From Candidatus Baltobacteraceae bacterium (lineage in GTDB: Bacteria > Vulcanimicrobiota > Vulcanimicrobiia > Vulcanimicrobiales > Vulcanimicrobiaceae): a stretch of 64,000 nucleotides of DNA. The stretch is taken from the NCBI GenBank assembly GCA_035502855.1, contig DATJTX010000025.1:1-64000 (forward strand), written 5' to 3'. The position numbers and the translations under genes were made by a program. How positions within the stretch are numbered: the first letter of the stretch is position 1; the number at the start of each line of letters is the position of its first letter. The notes beneath the pieces were generated by a model. That model worked only from the letters and a program-made list of their open reading frames with translations, did not search any database and had not been told where the DNA came from. Below are positions 41,533-49,139 of the stretch, in pieces.

Positions 41533-43020
41533 TTGGACCAGGAGCGCACCCCGTATTTTCAAGCGCTGCTCGAGTATGTCGACTCGGGCGTGCTGCCGTT
41601 CCACACGCCCGGGCACATGCAGGGCCGCGGTGCCGACCGCGCGTTCCGCGAGTTCGTCGGCGATAACATCCTCGCTATCGACCTTACGCCGATGCCGGGC
41701 ATCGACGATCTCTTGCAGCCGACCGAGTCGATCAAGGAAGCGCAGGAGCTCGCCGCCGAGGCGTACGGCGCCGATCACACGTTCTTCTTGATCAACGGTT
41801 CGACCAGCGGCAATCAATGCATGATGATGACCGCGTTGAACCCGGGCGAGAAGATCGCCGTGCCGCGCAACTCGCACAAGTCGATGCTCGGCGGCCTGGT
41901 GATGAGCGGCGCGCATCCGATCTACATGCGTCCGGCAGTCGATCAGGACATGCACATGGATAACGCGGTGACGCCGCAAACGGTCGAGCGCACGATTGAG
42001 GAGCATCCCGATCTCAAAGCGGTCTACCTCGTCTCGCCCACCTACTATGGCGTCGCCGCCGACTTGGCCGCGATCGAACGCATCACCCACAAAGCCGGCA
42101 AACTGCTGTTGGTCGACGAAGCCTGGGGTCCGCATTTCCACTTTCATCCGGCGCTGCCGCTTTCGGCCACGCAAGCGCGGGCGGATCTTTCGATCAACTC
42201 GACCCACAAGATGCTCTCGGCCTTTTCGCAGTGCGCGATGCTGCACCAGATCGGCGACCGCGTGCGGCTGGATCGACTCAAGGCCGTGCTCAAGATGTTT
42301 CTCTCGACCTCGCCCAATCTGCCGATGGTCGCCTCACTCGACGTGGCGCGGATGCAAATGGCGACCCAAGGCGCCGCGCTGCTCTCACGCACGATCGAAC
42401 TCGCGCACGAAACGCGCAGCCGGCTCAATCAGATCGACGGAGTCTACTCTTTCGGCGAAGAAATTCAAGGACGTGAAGGCGTCTTCGATCTCGACCCGAC
42501 GAAGATTACCGTGCGCGTCACCGACTTGGGATACACGGGATACGAAGCGTCGGAGATCCTGCGGCGCCGGTATAACATCCAAGTCGAACTGGCCGATCTC
42601 TTCAACGTCGTCGCGCTTTTCACGATCGGAACGACATCCGAAGCCGCGGATCGCTTCGTCAACGCGTTTGCGGAGATGGCGCGCGACGATCGTCCCCTCG
42701 ACATGTACGCACCCTCGGGCATTCTCGAGCAGCGTCTCCGGCGCGAAACCTACCGGCTCCCGGAGATTCCGCCGATGCGCATGCTCCCGCGCGATGCGTT
42801 CTTGGCCGATACGGAGTTCGTCGACTTTCGCAAGTCGGCCGGGCGTATTTGCGCCGAGACGATCTCGCCCTATCCGCCCGGTATCCCGGTGATCGCGCCG
42901 GGCGAAGAGATCACCGCGGATCTAATCGACTACCTTCGTCTGGAGCTCAAAGCCGGCGTGCGCGTTCAAGGACCGCACGACGATCGGCTGCGCAAAATCC
43001 GGGTTGTCCGCCACCCTTAG
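41533..43020 (+). CDS. speA: Orn/Lys/Arg decarboxylase, Bacillus SpeA type
   Basis: A 495-residue fold-type I PLP decarboxylase of the SpeA/CadA group. It has PFHTPGHMQGRG, DLTPMPGIDDLLQPTE, FLINGSTSGNQCMMMT, VDEAWGPHFHFHP and NSTHKMLSAFSQ with Lys226 binding PLP. Arginine decarboxylase (agmatine for polyamines) is most likely, given speD and speE elsewhere in the window; lysine or ornithine are possible. TTG start without Shine-Dalgarno, 5 bases after bioB. The stop TAG is made from the TA target duplication plus the first G of the MITE-like element that follows. Confidence 0.87.
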   Translation: MDQERTPYFQALLEYVDSGVLPFHTPGHMQGRGADRAFREFVGDNILAIDLTPMPGIDDLLQPTESIKEAQELAAEAYGADHTFFLINGSTSGNQCMMMTALNPGEKIAVPRNSHKSMLGGLVMSGAHPIYMRPAVDQDMHMDNAVTPQTVERTIEEHPDLKAVYLVSPTYYGVAADLAAIERITHKAGKLLLVDEAWGPHFHFHPALPLSATQARADLSINSTHKMLSAFSQCAMLHQIGDRVRLDRLKAVLKMFLSTSPNLPMVASLDVARMQMATQGAALLSRTIELAHETRSRLNQIDGVYSFGEEIQGREGVFDLDPTKITVRVTDLGYTGYEASEILRRRYNIQVELADLFNVVALFTIGTTSEAADRFVNAFAEMARDDRPLDMYAPSGILEQRLRRETYRLPEIPPMRMLPRDAFLADTEFVDFRKSAGRICAETISPYPPGIPVIAPGEEITADLIDYLRLELKAGVRVQGPHDDRLRKIRVVRHP

Positions 43021-43299
43021 GGAAGCTCTGAAGAAGTCCATGCACCGATCGTTATGGCCCCGATGGCCACAGATCCGAGGAGTCGGCGAGGGAGCATAGC
43101 CAGGGTGTTCTGTGACCGAGCCGACGACGATGGAGATGCGCCATCGCGACCATAACCCTTCGGGCAAGGGCATTTTCCGGTGCGGGTCTTCGTTGCATCC
43201 TCGGTCACAGAGCGCGTTGCTATGCTCCCTCGGATGCGCCTCGATTCGCACCGGAAAATGCTCCTTGCGATCGGTACAGCGACTTCTTCAAAGCTTCCC
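43020..43299. mobile_element. 280-bp MITE-like element with TA target duplication
   Basis: The ends are inverted repeats of about 30 bases: left GGGAAGCTCTGAAGAAGTCC... and, read on the opposite strand, right GGGAAGCTTTGAAGAAGTCG..., continuing through (y)ACCGATCG with few mismatches. TA lies at both borders (43018-43019 and 43300-43301). There is no coding capacity. The interior has further perfect inverted repeats: 43087-43100/43219-43232 (14 bp), 43109-43120/43200-43211 (12 bp) and 43170-43184/43247-43261 (15 bp). A Tc1/mariner-type (IS630) transposase would be the expected mobiliser, from the TA target. Confidence 0.85.
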
Positions 43300-43643
43300 T
43301 AGGGCACGCGAATGCGTTGGTTGGCGTTGTTCATGATGTAGATCTTGTCGGCGTGGCGCACGCCGAGCGCCTTCTGATCGTAGATGATGCCGACGTATTG
43401 ACCGTCATGCACGTCCTTCATCTGATACGTCGTCTTACCGTCGGCCGAGAAGACTTGATCGAACGCCGGCAGGATCTCGAAGCTCAGCACCTGCTTCGTG
43501 CGGGGGTCCTCGACCTTGATATTGTTGGTCGAGACGTGAATCGTCAAGCCGTAGAACGTGCTCGCTGCCCACGCCGGGGTCGCGGTCGCGGCGAGCGAGA
43601 GGAACACAAGAGCGGCAAAGCCGCGCAAAAGTACGTGTCGCAT
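43299..43643 (-). CDS. secreted hypothetical protein, 114 aa
   Basis: A signal peptide (HVLLRGFAALVFLSLAATAT, cleavage after AWA) precedes an about 88-residue mature domain rich in beta strands (TIHVSTNNIKVEDPRTKQVL, GIIYDQKALGVRHADKIYIM). I do not recognise a family. Leaderless start: TATAAT (43650-43655) ends 6 bases before ATG 43643. Its stop TAG is formed by the MITE's terminal G and the TA duplication; before insertion it was probably TAA. Confidence 0.7.
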   Translation of the reverse strand: MRHVLLRGFAALVFLSLAATATPAWAASTFYGLTIHVSTNNIKVEDPRTKQVLSFEILPAFDQVFSADGKTTYQMKDVHDGQYVGIIYDQKALGVRHADKIYIMNNANQRIRVP

Positions 43644-43649
43644 GGCTGG

Positions 43650-43655
43650 ATTATA
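43650..43655 (-). promoter_or_regulatory. TATAAT promoter of the secreted-protein gene
   Basis: Perfect TATAAT on the minus strand. With the usual distance the transcript starts on the A of ATG 43643. The -35 (gtttcg region, 17 bases upstream) is poor. Confidence 0.55.
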
Positions 43656-43681
43656 CCTACGCCGAACACGCTCGAAACGAG

Positions 43682-44125
43682 ATGGCAACGCTCTTCGACT
43701 CTCTCCCTGCCGAGGCGACCCTGTTTGCCGACGGCGGCTCTCGCGGTAACCCGGGACCGGCGGCCAGCGGCGCGGTGCTGATCGATGCCGACGGCACGAT
43801 TCTCGACCAAATCGGTCGCTATCTTGGCACGGCGACCAACAACGTTGCGGAATGGACCGCCCTCTGTATCGGGCTCGAGCGCGCGGCCGAGCACGGATTT
43901 CGGCGTATCGCAGTGCGGCTCGACTCCGAGCTGGTCGTCAAGCAGATGCGCGGCGAGTACCGCGTGAAGCACGCCGACCTGCAACCGCTCCATCGCCGTG
44001 CGCAGGCGCTGCTCCGGCGCTTCGAGCACGTCGACATCAAACACGTGCCGCGGAAGCTGAACAAGCTTGCCGACCGGCTCGTCAACGACGTGCTCGACCA
44101 GGAAGCGGTCGCGCGGAATCAGTAA
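43682..44125 (+). CDS. rnhA: ribonuclease HI-family protein
   Basis: A 147-residue RNase H fold that degrades RNA in RNA-DNA hybrids. The catalytic acids are in LFADGGSRGNPGP, NNVAEWTALCIGLE, VRLDSELVVKQM and KLADRLVND. It lacks the basic protrusion of E. coli RNase HI, like the archaeal/Bacillus YpdQ-type enzymes. It is divergent from the secreted-protein gene, with start codons 38 bases apart. Confidence 0.88.
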   Translation: MATLFDSLPAEATLFADGGSRGNPGPAASGAVLIDADGTILDQIGRYLGTATNNVAEWTALCIGLERAAEHGFRRIAVRLDSELVVKQMRGEYRVKHADLQPLHRRAQALLRRFEHVDIKHVPRKLNKLADRLVNDVLDQEAVARNQ

Positions 44126-44136
44126 GGACGCCCCTC

Positions 44137-44799
44137 ATGCTCCGCCGTACGGTCGTCGTTCCTTGGGCCATCTTTATCTTCGTCGTCGTAATGACTGTTA
44201 TCGGGATCAAGATCTACGGCGGCGGCGAGCTCTCGCGGCTCAACGGGGTTGCGCGCATCGTGCAGCAGCCGAGCGCCCTGTACGCGGATCTCACGATCCT
44301 CTACGACAAGCCGCCGATCTACGAAGAAGCGTATCGTACGAAAGACGTCGAGGGAATTTCGACCTTTCAATACGTGATCCGCACGTACGCCGGAAAGCAG
44401 ATCTCGATTACCGCTCCGCGCGAGGTAACCACCGACGTGAGTTACTTCTTCGGAAGGCTCGTCCAGGACGGCGTCTGGGATTTGGTCGATCGCCCGCCGC
44501 GCGGAAACACGAGCGTCCATTACACCGTGTACGTAAAGCAGCTCGCCGACTTCAAGCAAGGGGATCGCACCGTCACCTTTACGGACCCGCACTATTGGGC
44601 GACGACCGCGGGACGGCAGTTCACCATCGATCTGCGCAAAACGAATCCCAACGATCTGCTCAAATTGCGCAGTACGCAGCTCGCCGATCCGCACTACCAA
44701 CAAATCGTCGATGATTTTCGCAACTTCGGCCCGATCGCGTTCCGCGCGAAGATCGCGGCGATACGTGCTTCGCTGATGCGCGGAACGAACGCGAAATGA
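44137..44799 (+). CDS. membrane-anchored hypothetical protein, 220 aa
   Basis: One N-terminal membrane helix (VVPWAIFIFVVVMTVIGI, about 6-25) and a periplasmic domain of about 190 residues with alternating strands (STFQYVIRTYAGKQISITAP, HYTVYVKQLADFKQGDRTV). I know no family. It is followed with a 4-base overlap (ATGA) by a polysaccharide deacetylase, so a cell-envelope role is likely but unproven. Confidence 0.6.
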   Translation: MLRRTVVVPWAIFIFVVVMTVIGIKIYGGGELSRLNGVARIVQQPSALYADLTILYDKPPIYEEAYRTKDVEGISTFQYVIRTYAGKQISITAPREVTTDVSYFFGRLVQDGVWDLVDRPPRGNTSVHYTVYVKQLADFKQGDRTVTFTDPHYWATTAGRQFTIDLRKTNPNDLLKLRSTQLADPHYQQIVDDFRNFGPIAFRAKIAAIRASLMRGTNAK

Positions 44800-45587
44800 C
44801 GTTTGGTGCGCGCGTCGCGATGCAGACGTTGGTAGCCTGCGCGGCCATGGCGCTCCTCGGGTTTTGGTTCTACGAGTTTTCGGAAAGCCCGAGCAATCAG
44901 ATCTTCGGGCGAACGCTGGTGAGCGGACCGCGAGACCAACGGGTTGTCGCGTTGACCTTCGATGACGGACCGAACCCGCCGTACACCAGCGCGATTCTGG
45001 ACGTGCTCGAAAAGGAGCGCGTGCACGCCACGTTCTTCGTCGTCGGCCGGGCGGTGGCAGCCTACCCGGCGGTCGTGCGGCGTGAGGTGCGCGACGGTGA
45101 CGCGATCGGGAATCACACCTGGTCGCACGGGCATCTGATCTGGATGGACGCGGCGCGCGTTCGTACCTCGCTCGCCCGCACCGACGAAGCGATCTATCGC
45201 GCGGCCGGCGTTCGCCCGCGCATCATGCGGCCGCCGTTCGGCGCGCGCGACTGGCTCGTGCTCGACGAAGTGCGGCGCATGGGGTACACGCCGGTGATGT
45301 GGTCGGTGCCGCTCGCCAACGATTGGGAACAACCACCGCCGCAAACGATCGCCGACCGTATCGTTCCCTACGTGCGGGACGGATCGATCGTCGTGCTGCA
45401 CGACGGAAACCGCGGCATCGTCTGCGGCGGCCGTATACCCGCCAAAACGTGCGACCGCCACACCGACATCGAGGCGACGCAGCTGATCATCGACCGGCTG
45501 CGGCGCGAAGGGTTCCGCTTCGTCACCGTACCCGAGCTGCTGGCCCGCGGCGGTGCTACGCATATACGCGCCCGCGGAATCGAATGA
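44796..45587 (+). CDS. polysaccharide deacetylase (NodB homology)
   Basis: A 263-residue exported or membrane-anchored carbohydrate esterase 4 protein. An N-terminal helix (QTLVACAAMALLGFWFYEF) precedes the NodB domain with VVALTFDDGPNPPYT (catalytic Asp and metal Asp), GNHTWSHGHL (metal His pair), RPPFGARD, and IVVLHDG. It removes N-acetyl groups from peptidoglycan or an exopolysaccharide. Its 3' end overlaps the convergent DUF3465 gene by 32 bases. Confidence 0.9.
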   Translation: MTFGARVAMQTLVACAAMALLGFWFYEFSESPSNQIFGRTLVSGPRDQRVVALTFDDGPNPPYTSAILDVLEKERVHATFFVVGRAVAAYPAVVRREVRDGDAIGNHTWSHGHLIWMDAARVRTSLARTDEAIYRAAGVRPRIMRPPFGARDWLVLDEVRRMGYTPVMWSVPLANDWEQPPPQTIADRIVPYVRDGSIVVLHDGNRGIVCGGRIPAKTCDRHTDIEATQLIIDRLRREGFRFVTVPELLARGGATHIRARGIE

Positions 45588-45849
45588 ACCCGCCGGGGTG
45601 ACGATGCGCGGGGTCGTGGTGCGTCCAGTGCACGATCGGCGCCGGCGCGCCGGGGTCACGCACCATCTCGCCGCGTACCTCGATCCGATCGCCCGGGCTC
45701 ACCGGCACGCGGGGCGCGATGTCGACGTTGTCGATTACCTCGATCGGGCCGGCAGCGGTTTGGGCCCAGAACTCCTCGTGTTCGGCGTTGGTGTGCGTCC
45801 CCATGAAGTACGTAGGGCGGCTCGTGACCGTCGCCATCAAATCGACCAT
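45556..45849 (-). CDS. DUF3465-family protein, 97 aa
   Basis: A small protein with the conserved ending IVHWTHHDPAHRHPGGFIRF of DUF3465, an OB-like domain of unknown role; PGDRIEVRGEMV precedes it. No signal peptide is present, although many family members are exported. GAGGAGG lies 6 bases before ATG 45849, so this start is preferred over ATG 45855. It is antisense to the last 32 bases of the deacetylase gene. Confidence 0.75.
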   Translation of the reverse strand: MVDLMATVTSRPTYFMGTHTNAEHEEFWAQTAAGPIEVIDNVDIAPRVPVSPGDRIEVRGEMVRDPGAPAPIVHWTHHDPAHRHPGGFIRFRGRVYA

Positions 45850-45890
45850 CGTCATCCTCCTCTATGCATGGATCACGCGTGCGAGGGAAA

Positions 45891-46454
45891 ATGACTAGGG
45901 CTATGCGGGTCCTCTTGACGGAACGGCTGCGTTTGGTCCCGGTGACCACCCAAAACGCGGCGGTGCTGTGGCAGGTTCTCCAGCAACCGGGTTTGCGCGA
46001 GTTTCAGGATCTGCCTGACGTCGATTTAGCGCAGTTCCGGCGTATGGTTGCGGCGCGGCCGGCACGGCTCGAGCAAGGCGCATGGGGCCGCTTCGAATGG
46101 CTGATTTTTTTTGAAGGCGTGAGCGAGCCCGTGGGTTGGACGTCGCTGCGCGTCGGCGAGCGCGCCACCGGTTCGGCCGAAGTCGGCTACAGCGTCGTGC
46201 AGTCGGCGCGCGGCCGCGGCATCGCAACCGAGTGCGTGCGGGCAATTGCCGCCGAAGCCTTCTCGCGGCTGCACTTGCGCAAGCTGCGTGCCTACTGCGT
46301 GCCCGAGAACCGCTCGTCGCGTGCCGTGCTCGCGCGTGCCGGCTTTGCGGAGGACGGCGTCTTACCGCGCGGCGCCACCGTGCAGGGTCAGCCGGTCGAC
46401 GTCCTCGGCTACGTGCTCGACCGCGAGCAATGGGAAATCCGCCGCTCCGCTTAG
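45891..46454 (+). CDS. GNAT acetyltransferase (RimJ/RimL-like)
   Basis: A 187-residue protein of the Acetyltransf_3 type. TERLRLVPVTTQNAAVL is the usual N-terminus; AEVGYSVVQSARGRGIATECVRAI carries the acetyl-CoA loop; LRAYCVPENRSSRAVLARAGF is the diagnostic C-terminal motif. Possible substrates are ribosomal protein N-termini or small amines. The start is uncertain between 45864, 45891 and 45903. Its stop TAG shares TTAG with the convergent Nudix stop. Confidence 0.85.
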   Translation: MTRAMRVLLTERLRLVPVTTQNAAVLWQVLQQPGLREFQDLPDVDLAQFRRMVAARPARLEQGAWGRFEWLIFFEGVSEPVGWTSLRVGERATGSAEVGYSVVQSARGRGIATECVRAIAAEAFSRLHLRKLRAYCVPENRSSRAVLARAGFAEDGVLPRGATVQGQPVDVLGYVLDREQWEIRRSA

Positions 46455-46912
46455 CCGGCCTCTTCCGGCCAGACGATCGTGACCCCGGCGTCCGCAACGC
46501 CGAAATAGCGCGTCCGATCGCGTAAGTAGCGCATCAGCGGATCGCGCACCACCGCGATCGCGATGCGCGAGGCGAGGCGGTCGATCGCAACCCACTCGAC
46601 TGCGACGATGTGATCGCTGCTTTTGGGTAACGCGATCGTGCCGCGAACGTCGATCGCGAAGGTCGCGTTCATGACGTGCGTGGCGCCGTCATAACTCTCG
46701 CTGATGTACGCGAGCTCGTTCACCGTGGCCGTGAGCCCCGTTTCTTCGCGCACCTCGCGAACGACCGTTTCGGAGAGCAGCTCGCCCGGCGCGACGCGTC
46801 CGCCGGGCAGATTCCAAAGCGGCTGCGAATGCGATGCGTACGTCGAGGCGACGAGCAGCGCGCGTCCGTCCGCGATCGCGAGTCCGCTCGCCAATCGGAT
46901 GCCGGCGCTCAC
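46451..46912 (-). CDS. Nudix hydrolase
   Basis: A 153-residue Nudix enzyme with box GGRVAPGELLSETVVREVRE followed by ETGL. GLAIADGRALLVASTYASHS and LWNLPGGRV fit the ADP-ribose/NADH or nucleotide-sugar pyrophosphatase group; the exact substrate is not given by sequence. The GTG start overlaps the glycosyltransferase stop by 4 bases, so the two are coupled. Confidence 0.87.
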   Translation of the reverse strand: MSAGIRLASGLAIADGRALLVASTYASHSQPLWNLPGGRVAPGELLSETVVREVREETGLTATVNELAYISESYDGATHVMNATFAIDVRGTIALPKSSDHIVAVEWVAIDRLASRIAIAVVRDPLMRYLRDRTRYFGVADAGVTIVWPEEAG

Positions 46913-47943
46913 GATGCAGCCTGCTCCAATATTTCGAGTGTCCTTTCCGCGGTTTGCGTCCACGGCATCGCGGCGGCGCGAAGCCGACCGCGCTCACGCA
47001 GCGAGGCTGCCAGCGCCGCATCGCCGCGGACGCGCGCGATCGCGTCGGCAAGCGCCGCGTCGTCGTCGGGCGGGACGTAGAGCGCTGCATCGCCGGCGAC
47101 CTCGGGTATCGCCGCGACCCGTGTCGTAATAACGGGTGTTCCGTGTGCCATCGCCTCCAGCACCGGTAGGCCGAAGCCCTCGTAGCGCGAGGGGAAGGCG
47201 AAGAGTTCGGCATCGCGATAGAGCGCGGCCAGCGTCCGGTCGTCGATGAATCCGGGCGTTTCCATCGCGATCGTTTCGCCGCCGGTCAAGCCGTCGCCGC
47301 GTGACCCGGCAATCACCAAACGCAGCGATGGGTCGTGCCGCTGGACGCGGTCCATCGCCCGTACCAAGATGTCCACGCCCTTGCGCCGTTCGGCGGTGCC
47401 GACGAAGAGTACGTACGGATGCGCGCGCGCGATCTCGGCGCCACTCGTTTGCGGATCGGCCGGCAGATCGACGCCGAGCGGAACCGGCGTGAGCCGCTCG
47501 AGCGGAATCGAAAGCTCGCGCGCGAGTTCGGTCGCAGAAAAAACCGAATCGGTAATGAGCGAACGGCAATGGGCGACCGCGTTGCGAAAGATCACTTGCG
47601 TTTGCGGTGCGTACCCGGGGATGGCAAAATTGGTCGCATCGTGCAGCGTCGCGACCGCAGGCAGGGTGAAATTCGTCCAACTGCAGCCATTCCACGGAAA
47701 CCAAAGCACGTCGAGCTTGGCGCGACCGTGCAGCGCGCGTGAGACCACCGCGAAATTTTCCCCGTTGGTTTCCCGGCGGTAACGGCTGCGCACCGTCCAC
47801 GTGAGCAGCTCCGGAACGATCAGCGTCACCTTGACACGATCGGCAAACGTTCTGTGCCACTGATGCAGGATCGCGCGCAGGTATCGACCGATGCCGCGGT
47901 GATCGCCGGGAAGGTTCCAGGCATCGACGCCGACTGAAAGCAT
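46909..47943 (-). CDS. GT4-type glycosyltransferase
   Basis: A 344-residue retaining glycosyltransferase. It starts LSVGVDAWNLPGDHRGIGRY, has the donor-site segment PYVLFVGTAERRKGVDILV, and the E-x7-E motif in SRYEGFGLPVLEAMAHGTPV. It resembles mannosyl- or rhamnosyltransferases of polysaccharide synthesis. The start codon is back to back with the divergent GT9 region. Paired with the Nudix enzyme, it may use or recycle nucleotide sugars for envelope glycans. Confidence 0.87.
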   Translation of the reverse strand: MLSVGVDAWNLPGDHRGIGRYLRAILHQWHRTFADRVKVTLIVPELLTWTVRSRYRRETNGENFAVVSRALHGRAKLDVLWFPWNGCSWTNFTLPAVATLHDATNFAIPGYAPQTQVIFRNAVAHCRSLITDSVFSATELARELSIPLERLTPVPLGVDLPADPQTSGAEIARAHPYVLFVGTAERRKGVDILVRAMDRVQRHDPSLRLVIAGSRGDGLTGGETIAMETPGFIDDRTLAALYRDAELFAFPSRYEGFGLPVLEAMAHGTPVITTRVAAIPEVAGDAALYVPPDDDAALADAIARVRGDAALAASLRERGRLRAAAMPWTQTAERTLEILEQAAS

Positions 47944-47984
47944 TGGCAAGTAGTTTCCTACCAAACGGCCGAAAAGCTTGCCGA

Positions 47985-49139
47985 ATGATGCGTCTCTTCG
48001 GTCGCCGCCATACCGCGCCGCCGCCCTATACGATGGAGCTGCCGGTCTATTCCGATGACGGCGGCGCATTCGGCGGGGTAAGGAACCGGCGCGTGCTGAT
48101 CTACTGGCCGCACGGCTTCGGCGACTTCGTACATCTCTCGCACGTCGTGCCGCTCCTCGAACCCTCGAACGAGTATTTCCTCACTCGTTTCGGTGACGAT
48201 TTCGTTCATCTCTACGATGAAGGCGAGCGTGTGCGCCCGCTCTTCTCGGGTTCGCGCGCGCTCGGCGACGGGTCGACGTTCGGCGCGTCGCCGCACTTCG
48301 GAATCGACCTCGATCATCCGCCGGACGGTGCGTGGCGGCTCGACGTACCCGAGCCGCTCAAATCGCGCATGCTCGATCGCGGCATCGATGCGGTGCTCGT
48401 GTGCCGGTATCCGGAGATGACCGGACGCACTCCCTATCCGTGGCAGACCAAAGCCCGCTATCTGGCGAGCCGCATCGTCTCGCCGCAACGGCTTGCCGCG
48501 ACCGACTTCTCGCTGCCGCTGCGCAGTTCGCTCGCCTTTCGGGCCCCCGCCGGCGTGACCGAACGCATCGAAGCGCGCTTGCGCGACTTCGTCGATGCCG
48601 GCGCGCGGCTCTATCTCGTTTCGTCGGGCGGGCACACGCAAGTCGACAAGATCTGGCCCGAGCGCGAAGTTGCGAGCTTCGCGCGCGAGCTGCAGCGGCG
48701 CGATCCGCTGGCTCGGATCATGACGATCGACGAGCGCACCAGTGCGGCGATCGGTCGCGAACGCGGCCTCGCGCCGACGAGCACCGATCTCTTCGCGGAT
48801 CTCGATCTGCCCTTTGCGCACGTGCTGGTGACGCTGATACGCGCGGCGCATGCCTACGTCGGCGTTGCTTCGGGCCCGCTGCATGCCGCGATCGCGATGG
48901 GCGGACGGCCGACGATCGGGATCTGGCTTGCGCATTGGCCGGAATATTACGACGAACCGTCTGCGGAAACGCTGCATTTGGTAGGACCGATGGTCTACCG
49001 CCGCAAGCTCGACCGGCGCATCGGGGCGTTCACCAAAGCGAACGCCGGCGTCCTGAACTACCGCATCGAAGCCTACCGAAGGCATCCACCCTCGAGCACC
49101 GACGTGCTGGATGCACTGGAGCGTTTCTCGGCTAGTTAG
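47985..49139 (+). CDS. GT9 heptosyltransferase-like glycosyltransferase
   Basis: A 384-residue GT-B protein. LIYWPHGFGDFVHLSHVVPL resembles the N-terminal acceptor segment of WaaC/WaaF; LYLVSSGGHTQVDKIWPERE and YVGVASGPLHAAIAMGGRPTIGIW are the nucleotide-sugar site of GT9. It could add a sugar to LPS or another glycan. ATG 47985 was chosen (next ATG 47988); in-frame TTG 47943 would touch the GT4 start. Its stop TAG shares TTAG with the MFS gene. Confidence 0.78.
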   Translation: MMRLFGRRHTAPPPYTMELPVYSDDGGAFGGVRNRRVLIYWPHGFGDFVHLSHVVPLLEPSNEYFLTRFGDDFVHLYDEGERVRPLFSGSRALGDGSTFGASPHFGIDLDHPPDGAWRLDVPEPLKSRMLDRGIDAVLVCRYPEMTGRTPYPWQTKARYLASRIVSPQRLAATDFSLPLRSSLAFRAPAGVTERIEARLRDFVDAGARLYLVSSGGHTQVDKIWPEREVASFARELQRRDPLARIMTIDERTSAAIGRERGLAPTSTDLFADLDLPFAHVLVTLIRAAHAYVGVASGPLHAAIAMGGRPTIGIWLAHWPEYYDEPSAETLHLVGPMVYRRKLDRRIGAFTKANAGVLNYRIEAYRRHPPSSTDVLDALERFSAS

